64,000 bases of DNA from CG2-30-58-95 sp964618215 (GTDB taxonomy: Bacteria; Chloroflexota; Anaerolineae; Anaerolineales; Villigracilaceae), in the NCBI GenBank assembly GCA_964618215.1, contig CAZTZE010000008.1, positions 1-64,000 on the forward strand, written 5' to 3'. Each line of letters opens with the position of its first letter. Position 1 is the first letter of the stretch. Of this stretch, positions 42,711-50,936 are shown one piece after another. The notes below the pieces were generated by a model. The model was not told the origin of the DNA, searched no databases, and saw only the letters and a program-made list of their open reading frames with translations. Position numbers and translations under genes: made by a program.

Positions 42711-43259
42711 ATGGATACTGCATTGCTTTTGGAAACCGACCTCATCCAGCGCGCTCGCCAATATGATCGTCAAGCCCTGGCGCAGATTTACGATCTCTAC
42801 AGCCCGGGTTTATATCGCTATGCCATGCGGTTGCTCGGAGATTCAAACCTAGCCGAAGACTGCGTCTCTGAAACCTTCAGCCGCTTCTTGGGCGCGTTGC
42901 AGCGCGGCAAAGGGCCGCGAGACCATTTGCAGGCCTATCTTTACCGCATCGCCCATAATTGGATTACTGACCAGTACCGACGCCAGCCGCCTGTGGAAGA
43001 ATTGGATGAAACCCTGCCCAATCCAGGCGAAGACCCCGAAAGCGCCGCCGCCCGGCTCATGCGGCAAGCCCGCTTGCGCGAGGCCATCCTTCGCCTGACG
43101 CCCGACCAGCAGCAGGTCATTGCCCTCAAGTTTTTGGAAGGCTGGGAGAATGAAGAGATTGCCAATGCGCTGGGCAAGCCCCTGGGAGCGGTTAAATCTT
43201 TACAGCACCGCGCGCTGGAAAACTTAAAGCGCTTGTTATTGAATGAGGATTTGGTATGA
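42711..43259 (+). CDS. ECF-type RNA polymerase sigma factor
   Basis: A 182-residue sigma factor: region 2 (YDLYSPGLYRYAMRLLGDSNLAEDCVSETFSRFLGAL..YLYRIAHNWITDQYRR, about 25-90) and region 4 (LTPDQQQVIALKFLEGWENEEIANALGKPLGAVKSLQHRALENLKRLL, about 125-175). Overlaps the next gene as ATGA, so the pair is translationally coupled. Target genes are unknown. Confidence 0.95.
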   Translation: MDTALLLETDLIQRARQYDRQALAQIYDLYSPGLYRYAMRLLGDSNLAEDCVSETFSRFLGALQRGKGPRDHLQAYLYRIAHNWITDQYRRQPPVEELDETLPNPGEDPESAAARLMRQARLREAILRLTPDQQQVIALKFLEGWENEEIANALGKPLGAVKSLQHRALENLKRLLLNEDLV

Positions 43260-44275
43260 ACCCGGAGAACCGTATTGACCCCCGCCTGTCAGCCATGCTG
43301 GAAGAGCTCAAGGAAGTTCCGCGGCGCGAGGCGCGCGCCGCGGCGCGCGGCCGCGCCCGTTTCCTGACCGAAGCCATCAAATTGCAAGCAACCGTATCTG
43401 GAAGGAGTGCCTGGCGTCTCAATGGATGGAAAATTCAACCAATTCAACCAAGGAGATTTGCCATGACTACACTGATTACAATTGCTACAATCGTTGCCAT
43501 GCTTTTTGGCGGCGGCGCGGCCACAGTCTATGCCGCGCAGGATGATCTTCCGACCGACTCCCTCTATGGGGTAAAGACATTCGGTGAAGATGTCCGTCTC
43601 TGGTTCAACGCCGATCCGCAGACTGAAATTGACATGCTGCTGGAATCCGTCCAGACGCGCGTCGAGGAGATGATCCAGCTCTCTGCGCTCGGCGTCACAC
43701 CGCCCGCCAATGTGACCGAACGGCTCAACCTGCACGTTGACCAGGCTCTGCAGGTAGCCGCGGGCATGGAGGATGCCGCAATGCAGGGCGCGCTGCAACA
43801 GATCCACACCAATCTGCAAACGCAGGCGCAGGTTATGACCATACTGCAAACCCAGTCGCAGGGCGAGGCAACCCAGATTTTGGAGCAGACCCGCATCATG
43901 CTGGAGACCCGCATCCGCATGGTGGATGACGGCCTGGCAGACCCGCATGGATTCCGCAACACCCTCCGTGAAGAGAAACAGGATGAATTCCCCGGCACGC
44001 CCGGCCCCGGCTATGGCCCCGGCCCCAGTGGGACGCCCGAGCCGGGGGGCAAAGGGAACGGCTCCAGTGATGGCACACCAGGAGACGGTGGAATGGGACC
44101 CGGCCCCAATCCCAGCGAGACCACCATGCCGGGTGGCAGCAATGCGCCTGGCGGCGGTGGAATGGGCCCAGGCAACAATCCCAGCAAGACCCCCATGCCG
44201 GGAGGTAGCGGAACGGGGTCAGGCAGTGGAGGTACACCCGGACCGGGTGGCAATGGAGGCGGGAACAAGCCGTAA
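43256..44275 (+). CDS. DUF5667-like membrane protein, partner of the ECF sigma factor, with Gly/Pro repeat tail
   Basis: A 339-residue protein: a cytoplasmic N-terminus (about 1-68), a membrane segment (about 70-93), a helical outside domain starting DDLPTDSLYGVKTFGEDVRLWFNADPQTEIDMLLE (DUF5667 type) to about 240, then a Gly/Pro-rich tail with two near-copies of GGMGPGxNPSxTxMPGGS. Such partners probably hold the sigma factor at the membrane like anti-sigma factors; that role is inferred. The N-terminal part lacks a zinc anti-sigma motif. Confidence 0.82.
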   Translation: MNPENRIDPRLSAMLEELKEVPRREARAAARGRARFLTEAIKLQATVSGRSAWRLNGWKIQPIQPRRFAMTTLITIATIVAMLFGGGAATVYAAQDDLPTDSLYGVKTFGEDVRLWFNADPQTEIDMLLESVQTRVEEMIQLSALGVTPPANVTERLNLHVDQALQVAAGMEDAAMQGALQQIHTNLQTQAQVMTILQTQSQGEATQILEQTRIMLETRIRMVDDGLADPHGFRNTLREEKQDEFPGTPGPGYGPGPSGTPEPGGKGNGSSDGTPGDGGMGPGPNPSETTMPGGSNAPGGGGMGPGNNPSKTPMPGGSGTGSGSGGTPGPGGNGGGNKP

Positions 44276-44363
44276 TGCTGGAGAGCGTCTTTTACACCCA
44301 CTCCTTGAGCAAAATAATGAGCCGGAGGAAGATCCTCCGGCTCTTCCATTCTAGATCTTGCAC

Positions 44364-45587
44364 TTATTCCCAGGTTCTCTGATCCACGATCACAGCCTGT
44401 TCTTCCCCCCAATCTTCGGATGAGACGAACTCAACCCGCTCCACTTTGACGCGGCAGGCAGATTGGACGGCGGCGGAAAGGGTCTCGCTCAAAGCCGCGC
44501 GGTCGGCGGCTTCGTCGGCCAGCGCCACGCGCAAGGTAAATTCGTCCCTATTCTCAGGGCGGGTCACGATTGCCTGGAAGCGCGCCACGCCGGGCGCCTG
44601 CCCAATCGCGAAACGCAACTGGTTGGGATGCACGAACATGCCGCGCACTTTCACCGCATCGCCCACGCGCCCGACCAGAATAATGGCTCGCTCCCCCTGG
44701 CGGCTCTGGCCTGGAGCGGGGTCCACGTTTACCGCCAAGTCGCCCGTGCCCAGGCGGATCAAGGGATAGGTCTCGTTGAACGTGGTGACCACCACCTCGC
44801 CGACCTCCCCGGAGCCAACCGGCCCTCCCGTCTCAGGGTTGACAACCTGGACAATGGAGGTCTCGAGCAGGGGCATAAGCATACCGCCCTGCGTGTTGTA
44901 GGCCAGAAAGCCCAGCTCGGCCGTCCCGTAAGCGTTGGCGACCGTCAGATCGTATTTTTCCACAAAAGCCTGGCGCATCATTGGCGGCAGCGGCTCGGCG
45001 GAGACCAGCGCCTTGCGCAGGGAAAAGGCCTGGCGGAAGTCCAGTTTCATTTCTTCGGCCTTTTGGATCAAAGTCATCAGCCAGGAGGGAGTACCGACAT
45101 ATCCCGTTACCTTCAAGTCGAGCATCATTTTGATCTGCAAATCGGGGTTGCCCACCCCGGCGGGGATGACCGTTGCGCCCATATCCCGCAGAACCTGATC
45201 AACTGCCAGGCCGGTTGGGATGAGATGATAGCCAAAGGTATTGATGACCACATCCCCGGCGGAAAAACCAGCGATAGTGAATATCGCGCGGATGGTGTCC
45301 ATGACCGCGCTCTCGCCGGCATGAGGCTCGTAGAGCGGCCCGGGAGAGAAGAAGATGTGCTGGAGGCTGGCGAGGGGCGCGGCCAGGAATCCGCCAAAGG
45401 GCGGCTGCGCCTGTTGGAGTTCAGCCAGCCGGTCTTTACTGGTGACCGGGATCTTGTCCAGGTCAGAAAGAGTCTGAATGTCCGCCGGGGCGAGGCCCGC
45501 CTGGTCAAAGATGGCCTTTATCGCCGACGCGTTTGTGTACGCGTGGCGGATGATATGGCAAAGTTTGTCGGTGTACGAATCGGTCAT
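44364..45587 (-). CDS. Phenylacetate-CoA ligase-like AMP-forming ligase
   Basis: A 407-residue ANL-family enzyme of the PaaK branch: start CHIIRHAYTNASAIKAIFDQAGL, the PVTSKDRL segment, adenylation motif NAYGTAELGFLAYN (about 218-231) and the C-terminal VGRVGDAVKVRGMFVHPNQLRFAI with the GDxVKVRG hinge. The typical P-loop is eroded to FFSPGPLYEP. It activates an aromatic or other carboxylic acid to its CoA ester. Last gene of the Liv-type operon. Confidence 0.88.
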   Translation of the reverse strand: MTDSYTDKLCHIIRHAYTNASAIKAIFDQAGLAPADIQTLSDLDKIPVTSKDRLAELQQAQPPFGGFLAAPLASLQHIFFSPGPLYEPHAGESAVMDTIRAIFTIAGFSAGDVVINTFGYHLIPTGLAVDQVLRDMGATVIPAGVGNPDLQIKMMLDLKVTGYVGTPSWLMTLIQKAEEMKLDFRQAFSLRKALVSAEPLPPMMRQAFVEKYDLTVANAYGTAELGFLAYNTQGGMLMPLLETSIVQVVNPETGGPVGSGEVGEVVVTTFNETYPLIRLGTGDLAVNVDPAPGQSRQGERAIILVGRVGDAVKVRGMFVHPNQLRFAIGQAPGVARFQAIVTRPENRDEFTLRVALADEAADRAALSETLSAAVQSACRVKVERVEFVSSEDWGEEQAVIVDQRTWE

Positions 45588-45611
45588 GGGAATAGGTCCT
45601 TTCTTCCGCGC

Positions 45612-46397
45612 TCAATCCTGTTTTGACAGAAACGCCGCCACTGTTTCATTGAACTGCTCCGGCCATTCTACAGGTGTGGCATGACGTGAATCCTTGAAAA
45701 CTACCAGTTCTGCGCGCGGCATTTGCGCGACAGACGCCTCCTTGACGGCCACAGGAGTGTAATCTTCGTCTGCCGCGATTACCAGCGTCGGGCAATTCAC
45801 GGCGCTCAGGTGGTCTGCTACGCTCCAGCCGAGGATGGCCTGCATGGCCTCGCGGTAGGCGCGCCGGTCATTCTCTGCCCAGCGGTCAACGAACAACCGG
45901 CGCAGATCTTCCTGTTCTGGTTTGATGAAAAGACGCTTGCTTAGCACCTCCCCCATCTTCCGCATCCCCAGCAGACGGACAATGAGTTGCCGTTGAAAGA
46001 CCTGGAGGCGTTCTTTGGCGGTTCGCGCCACAAACTCCGGCGCAGCATTGACAATGACCAGGCTGCGTACCAGGTCAGGCGCGTCCACCGCCAGTTGAAA
46101 GGCGATCATCCCCCCCAGGGAGATGCCCACAATGTGGGCTGGGATGATGCCAATCGCCTGGATCAGCCCGGCCGCATCGGCGGCAAATTGCGCAATGCTA
46201 TAAGGGCCTCGGGGTTTCTCGGACTTCCCGTGCCCACGCACATCAAAAGTCACTACCTGATACTGCTTCGAGAAAAAAGGGACCTGCAATTCCCAGTCGC
46301 GAGTGCTGGAGCCCAAACCGTGAATAAATAAGATGGGTTGGCCTTGTCCGCCGGTTTCATAGTAAAGATCAAGATCGTGAATATGTATTTTTGGCAT
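45612..46397 (-). CDS. Alpha/beta hydrolase
   Basis: A 261-residue enzyme: oxyanion FIHGLGSSTRDW (about 24-35), nucleophile elbow GISLGG with Ser93, an Asp near ADEDYTPV and His in SRHATPVEWPEQF. AAGGAGA ribosome site. It resembles esterases and enol-lactone hydrolases such as PcaD; a substrate linked to imported acids is plausible. Member of the Liv-type operon. Confidence 0.88.
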   Translation of the reverse strand: MPKIHIHDLDLYYETGGQGQPILFIHGLGSSTRDWELQVPFFSKQYQVVTFDVRGHGKSEKPRGPYSIAQFAADAAGLIQAIGIIPAHIVGISLGGMIAFQLAVDAPDLVRSLVIVNAAPEFVARTAKERLQVFQRQLIVRLLGMRKMGEVLSKRLFIKPEQEDLRRLFVDRWAENDRRAYREAMQAILGWSVADHLSAVNCPTLVIAADEDYTPVAVKEASVAQMPRAELVVFKDSRHATPVEWPEQFNETVAAFLSKQD

Positions 46398-46425
46398 GAG
46401 GGTCTCCTTCTGCGTATCGCGGATA

Positions 46426-46464
46426 GCGGATAGCGTATTGCAACCACGGCCATACGCTATCCGC
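46426..46464 (-). repeat. Hairpin of a GCGGATA word between livF and the hydrolase gene
   Basis: GCGGATAGCGTAT (46426-46438) pairs with 46452-46464, and a further GCGGATA copy precedes it. It may stabilise or partly terminate the transcript. Confidence 0.6.
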
Positions 46465-46475
46465 CATCCGCCGCC

Positions 46476-47279
46476 TCACCCCAACCAACGTTTGCGGCGC
46501 TTGTAGTGCTTGACGTCGCGATAACTCTTGCGCTCGCCGACCTGGGTCAGGCCAAGATAAAACTCTTTGATGTCCTCGTTTTCCGCGAGTTGGGTGGAAG
46601 GGCCGTCCAGCACCACGCGCCCATTTTCCATCACGTAGGCATAATCGGCGATGCTCAAGGCAACACGGGCATTTTGTTCCACCAGCAAGATGGCAGTGCC
46701 CTCCTGCTCACTGATCTTTTTTATTTCTCGAAAGATCTCCTGGACAAGAAGTGGGGCCAGTCCCAGCGAGGGTTCGTCCAGCAGCATCAATTTGGGATGC
46801 GCCATCAGGCCGCGGCCAATGACCAGCATTTGCTGCTCGCCGCCGGAAAGATAACCGCTGACGCGCTTGTGCAAATCCTTGAGCCGCGGGAAGTAAGTGT
46901 AAACCTGTTCCAGGTCGCGCTGGCTGGCTGAACGCGAGGAGGCCTGGCCGCGGGCAATCCCTCCCAAGAGCAGGTTCTCTTCGACGGTCAAATGCTTGAA
47001 GAGTCGCCGGCCTTCCAAAACCTGGAGTATCCCCAGTTGAACGATCTCCTCAGGGGAGAGGTGCTCGGTGCGCCGGTTGTCAAATTCGATACTGCCGCGC
47101 GTCACTCCCCCCTCTTTGGCGTGAAGCAGACCAGAGATGGCGCTCAACGTGGTAGTCTTGCCGGCGCCGTTGGCACCCAGCAGGGCAACGATTTTGCCAT
47201 CCGGCACTTCCAGGGAGACTCCCCGCAGCACCTGGACGACATCGCTATAGATGACTTCGATATTATTCAGACGAAGCAT
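46476..47279 (-). CDS. livF: Branched-chain-type ABC transporter ATP-binding protein LivF
   Basis: A 267-residue ATPase from the ATG at 47279 (MLRLNNIEVIYSDVVQVLRGVSLEV). Walker A GANGAGKTTT, signature YLSGGEQQMLVIGRGL, Walker B LMLLDEPSLGL, H-loop VEQN. The open frame extends 21 codons upstream, but those are translated tandem repeats (CLLATCLLVYLLL) and are not part of LivF proteins. Its partner LivG is the first gene of the operon. Confidence 0.93.
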   Translation of the reverse strand: MLRLNNIEVIYSDVVQVLRGVSLEVPDGKIVALLGANGAGKTTTLSAISGLLHAKEGGVTRGSIEFDNRRTEHLSPEEIVQLGILQVLEGRRLFKHLTVEENLLLGGIARGQASSRSASQRDLEQVYTYFPRLKDLHKRVSGYLSGGEQQMLVIGRGLMAHPKLMLLDEPSLGLAPLLVQEIFREIKKISEQEGTAILLVEQNARVALSIADYAYVMENGRVVLDGPSTQLAENEDIKEFYLGLTQVGERKSYRDVKHYKRRKRWLG

Positions 47280-47290
47280 GGTGAAGAGGT

Positions 47291-47405
47291 GGACAAGTAG
47301 CAAGTATACAAGTAGACAAGTAGCAAGTAGACAAGTAGACAAGTAGACAAGTAGCAGGTAGCCAGGTAAACAGCTTCTTTCGTTCTGGCTACCTGTCTAC
47401 TTGTC
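47291..47405 (-). repeat. Tandem ACAAGTAG repeats forming a large hairpin between livK and livF
   Basis: About eight imperfect copies of the 8-10 base word (A)CAAGTAG(AC) run from 47291 to 47360, and the last copies with GGTAGCCAG pair with CTGGCTACC..CTACTTGTCC at 47386-47405. It follows the binding-protein gene in the direction of transcription. Confidence 0.8.
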
Positions 47406-47413
47406 CACTCAAC

Positions 47414-48760
47414 CTATTGGGCAGGACGCAGGTCGGGGGTCTCGGCCCAGTCCTGGATGACGATGAATTTGTCCGGTCCGCCCTGGATCATGCGGATCTG
47501 GGACATGTGCGGCGAGCGGCTGCCGCCAGAGTAGTCCACCCGCAGAACGCCGTTCAGCGGCTCGATCGGACTCAGGGCGATCAGCGCGTCGTGGACGGCC
47601 TCGCCGGTCAGGTTCTCATAACCAACCGTGTCAATGGCGGTTTTGATGGCCTGCACAGCCAGGTCAACGCCGGCCACCAGCAGCAGGTAACCGACATTAT
47701 GCGCGCCGGCTGTTCGCGCGTTGGCCGCGAAGAGTCCCTCGGCGTATTGGATGCCAGGATTGGCGGCATCCGTCCACCACAGGTAGGGGAAGGGCGTGAT
47801 CAAGCCTACACCGAAAGCAGGGTTGGCCAGGAAGGCGTAAGTCGCCAGGTCCATGCCCCAGTTATCGGCAGCCACGACGAACTGGCCGCGCTTTCCCAGT
47901 TCATTCAGGTCATTCAGAATGACTGCCGGGCCGAAGGCCAGGGTGTTGGTCCAGATAACATTGGCGCCCGCGGCTTCAGCGTTCAGGATGGCAGTGGTGG
48001 TATCAGCGGTGGGGGAAGGAAGGTAAGTCTCTTCGAGGACGATCTCGACGCCCAGTGAGGCGAGGTATGCCCGGCTCTCAACGGTCAATCCGCCCTGACC
48101 GAATGCGGTCGGCCAGGAGATGTAGGCCAGTTTGATCGTGTCGCCAGCAGCGGCCGGCTTGTAGGTCGCCCAGTTTTCGGACAGGAACTTCATCACCAGC
48201 CCGATCTGGTCGGGGTAGATGGGGCCGAGGCCGAAGGTGTAGCCGGAGCCTTCACCATAGAAAGCCTTGGCGCTCAAGCCGGCAGTCAGGTTGACGATCT
48301 TATCCTCGGCAAAGCGCGCCGCCAGGGCTTCGGCTTCACCCGAACCATAGGTGATCATGAACAGCGCATTGGGGTCGTCGCTGGTGAAGCGGTCATAGGC
48401 GGCCACGGCATCGTCCACTTTACCGGCAGTGTCAGCGAATTTGATTTCCAGCATTGCGCCATAGATACCGCCAGCCTCGTTGACGGCTTTGACGGCATCC
48501 TCAGCACCAAAGATGAGCGGCGCGGTGATGGCGGCTAGCGGGCCAGAGAGGTCGCCGAAGTGATAGAGGGTGATGGTCTCGCCGGTCAAGTCTGGTGGAC
48601 CTGCAGGGGGAGGCGGCTCGGTAGGTGCTTCGGTGGGCGGAACTGCAGTGGGCGGTGGGGGTGGGGGCGGCGGGGTCGGTGTTGGCTTAGGCGCGCAGGC
48701 GCTCAGGATAAGCGAGGCAACCAGCAACAGGGCTGCCAGGGTAAACAGGGTCTTACGCAT
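47414..48760 (-). CDS. ABC transporter substrate-binding lipoprotein, LivK type
   Basis: A 448-residue lipoprotein from the ATG at 48760 (AAGGAGGAG site): lipobox LILSAC, Cys22, a proline-rich linker of about 35 residues (PPPPPPPP), then a periplasmic-binding fold type I domain (ITLYHFGDLSGPLAAITAPLIFGAEDAVKAVNEAGGIYGAMLEIKFADT). Neighbouring CoA ligases suggest a carboxylate ligand, fatty or aromatic, rather than a branched-chain amino acid. Confidence 0.93.
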   Translation of the reverse strand: MRKTLFTLAALLLVASLILSACAPKPTPTPPPPPPPPTAVPPTEAPTEPPPPAGPPDLTGETITLYHFGDLSGPLAAITAPLIFGAEDAVKAVNEAGGIYGAMLEIKFADTAGKVDDAVAAYDRFTSDDPNALFMITYGSGEAEALAARFAEDKIVNLTAGLSAKAFYGEGSGYTFGLGPIYPDQIGLVMKFLSENWATYKPAAAGDTIKLAYISWPTAFGQGGLTVESRAYLASLGVEIVLEETYLPSPTADTTTAILNAEAAGANVIWTNTLAFGPAVILNDLNELGKRGQFVVAADNWGMDLATYAFLANPAFGVGLITPFPYLWWTDAANPGIQYAEGLFAANARTAGAHNVGYLLLVAGVDLAVQAIKTAIDTVGYENLTGEAVHDALIALSPIEPLNGVLRVDYSGGSRSPHMSQIRMIQGGPDKFIVIQDWAETPDLRPAQ

Positions 48761-48879
48761 GGATACTCCTCCTTGTAGCAATTGAAACGAAAGACGGATA
48801 TGGATACTTCTCTCTGAGTGAGTCGAGTATGATATGAATATTGGCGCGCCGTGAACCACCTCCTTTCAAAAGATGTCTT

Positions 48880-48898
48880 GGAGACTTCCGAAGTCTCC
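48880..48898. repeat. Small perfect hairpin between livM and livK
   Basis: GGAGACTT CCG AAGTCTCC, with a related GACTTCGGAAG at 48931-48941. No T-run. Confidence 0.5.
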
Positions 48899-48949
48899 CG
48901 AAGGCGTTATCATTACCAGATGCCTTGCAAAGACTTCGGAAGCCTAACC

Positions 48950-50011
48950 TCAATGCGAAAATGGCCGCAGGCGCCAGGCGGCCTTGAGCAGTTTCCAGCG
49001 ATGCGCCAGACCGCGCGGTTCGAAGATCAGGAATAACATCAGGGTGAGGCCAAAGAACAACGGGCGCAGCGCCTGAACCGCCCCGGCCGCGGTGGCCGGA
49101 AAGATGGAAATAAAGAAAGGCCCGAACAGCGTTGCGCCTTCGGTGAGCAGTTCAACCACAATAGAACCGAAGATCGGACCGAGGTTGGAGCCTAATCCTC
49201 CGATGACCAGCATGCCCATGAAGAACACCGAATCTGTCAGGTTGAAGGTTTCCGAGTTCAGGTGACGGATGTTATGCGCCGCCAGCGACCCGGCCAGGCC
49301 GGCGTAGACCGCCGCCAGGAAAAAGGCCTGCAGCTTGTATTTAAAAGGGTTGACGCCCAGCAGTTCAGCCGCCAGGTCGTGATCGCGGATCGCCACGAAA
49401 GCGCGCCCCAGGCGGGAGCGCGAGATGTTGTAGGCTGCGATGGTCGTGAGGATGAGCACGGTCAGGCTGAGGAAGATATATTTTTGGGGGGTGTTGAATT
49501 CAATGCCAAACAATACCGGCGCACGGACGTTCAAACCCTGTGCGCCGTTGAGTATCTTCGGAAAGGCATTGCGGGTGAACCATGGGATGATGAACTGCGC
49601 GGCCAGTGTAGCCATCGTCAGGTAAAAGCCCTTTACCCGCAGGGAGGGCAGGCCAAAGAGCAGGCCGATCAGCCCGGCTCCCAGGGCGGCTATTGGCAGC
49701 GCGGCGAAGAATGACCACTCCAGGTAGTTGACCAGCAAAGCCGAGATATACCCCCCGGTGGTCATGAAAGCGGCCTGTCCGAGCGAGATCTGGCCGGTGT
49801 AGCCGGTCAACAGGTTCAAACCCTGCACCGCGATGATGGCAATGGCAATGCGGTTGACCAGCGCCACCGTACTCTGGCTGGCATAGAAAGGCAGGCTGTA
49901 CAAAGCCAGAATAAAGACAAACAACAATGCCCACTGCCAGCGCTGCCGGATGGTGGCCATATCGTAAGCGTAACTGGTATCGAATTCACCCGCGGGACGG
50001 AGGATGGACAT
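48950..50011 (-). CDS. livM: Branched-chain-type ABC permease LivM
   Basis: A 353-residue permease with about nine segments. LIAIAIIAVQGLNLLTGYTGQISLGQAAFMTTGGYISALL (about 50-90) and RSRLGRAFVAIRDHDLAAELLGVNPFKYKLQAFFLAAVYAGLAGSLAAH (about 205-253) are typical LivM. Four bases after livH. Confidence 0.95.
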   Translation of the reverse strand: MSILRPAGEFDTSYAYDMATIRQRWQWALLFVFILALYSLPFYASQSTVALVNRIAIAIIAVQGLNLLTGYTGQISLGQAAFMTTGGYISALLVNYLEWSFFAALPIAALGAGLIGLLFGLPSLRVKGFYLTMATLAAQFIIPWFTRNAFPKILNGAQGLNVRAPVLFGIEFNTPQKYIFLSLTVLILTTIAAYNISRSRLGRAFVAIRDHDLAAELLGVNPFKYKLQAFFLAAVYAGLAGSLAAHNIRHLNSETFNLTDSVFFMGMLVIGGLGSNLGPIFGSIVVELLTEGATLFGPFFISIFPATAAGAVQALRPLFFGLTLMLFLIFEPRGLAHRWKLLKAAWRLRPFSH

Positions 50012-50015
50012 GGTT

Positions 50016-50936
50016 TTATATTCTCTCTATACGCTTCTGTCCAAAAAGACCTTCAGGCCGGATGAGCAGCACGATCAGAAGGACGATATAAGGCATGATC
50101 TCGGCCGTATTGCGAGCCATAGGGACTTTGGAGACCGCGACGAGACCCTGAGAGAGACCGATCAGCAAGCCGCCAACGATCGTGCCAGGAATTGAATCGA
50201 GGCCTCCCAACAGCACGACCGGGAAAGCCGCCAGCACGAACACTGACAGGCTGATATCCAACCCGCTGGAGGTGGCCAGCAGCACACCGCCCGTGGTCGC
50301 CATCACACCGGCCAACGCCCATGAAATGCCAAAAATACGGTGGATGCGCAGGCCGATGCTCTGGGCGAGTTCGTGATCCTCCGAGGCGCCGCGCATGGCC
50401 AATCCCATATTGGTAAAGCGGAAGAAGGCGCTGATCAGCAGCACACCCAGGACGGCAACAACAAATGACCAGACCAGGTTTTGCTTCAGAATAATAACGA
50501 TCGGGTTGTCGTTATAGACAAAAGGTGTGATGATCTTATACGGATTACCCACCGAAAAAATCTGGGGGAAGTTCCGTTGAACGCCGCCGAACACCAGCAG
50601 TGCCAGCCCGTGTAGAAATTCGCTCAGACCTAATGTCATCAAAATGATGGACAGCAGAGGCTGGCCGGTCATCGGGCGCAAGGCCAGGCGCTCGATTGCC
50701 AACCCGATCAAAGCGGAAAGAACGAGCGCAATAAGGATGGCCAGCCAGAGCGGTAATCCCTGTTCAACGGCGAACCACCAGGTGAACAGGGTGCCAAGAA
50801 GCAATAACTGTCCCTGGGCAAAGTTGAAGATGTAAGTGGACTTGAAGATCAACACCAGGCCAAGCGCGGTCAAGGCCAGCGGGCCGCCTGCCAGCAGGCC
50901 TGTCACGGCGAATTGCGGCAATAGCTGCCAGTTCAT
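50016..50936 (-). CDS. livH: Branched-chain-type ABC permease LivH
   Basis: A 306-residue permease: GLLAGGPLALTALGLVLIFKSTYIFNFAQGQLLLLGT (about 13-50) and FRFTNMGLAMRGASEDHELAQSIGLRIHRIFGISWALAG (about 170-210) are LivH hallmarks. Overlaps the acyl-CoA synthetase gene by four bases. Confidence 0.95.
   Translation of the reverse strand: MNWQLLPQFAVTGLLAGGPLALTALGLVLIFKSTYIFNFAQGQLLLLGTLFTWWFAVEQGLPLWLAILIALVLSALIGLAIERLALRPMTGQPLLSIILMTLGLSEFLHGLALLVFGGVQRNFPQIFSVGNPYKIITPFVYNDNPIVIILKQNLVWSFVVAVLGVLLISAFFRFTNMGLAMRGASEDHELAQSIGLRIHRIFGISWALAGVMATTGGVLLATSSGLDISLSVFVLAAFPVVLLGGLDSIPGTIVGGLLIGLSQGLVAVSKVPMARNTAEIMPYIVLLIVLLIRPEGLFGQKRIERI

Noticed and set aside
44463..45626. 387-codon plus-strand frame opposite the PaaK-like gene
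   Set aside because: The minus-strand protein has clear ANL motifs; the plus-strand translation is low-quality His/Gly/Arg-rich text.
47280..47342. N-terminal extension of LivF (CLLATCLLVYLLL)
   Set aside because: It is encoded by tandem repeats and no LivF protein has it; the normal start is at 47279.
47291..47367. Possible CRISPR array
   Set aside because: Repeat unit is only 8-10 bases without unique spacers and no cas genes are near; it is a simple tandem repeat.
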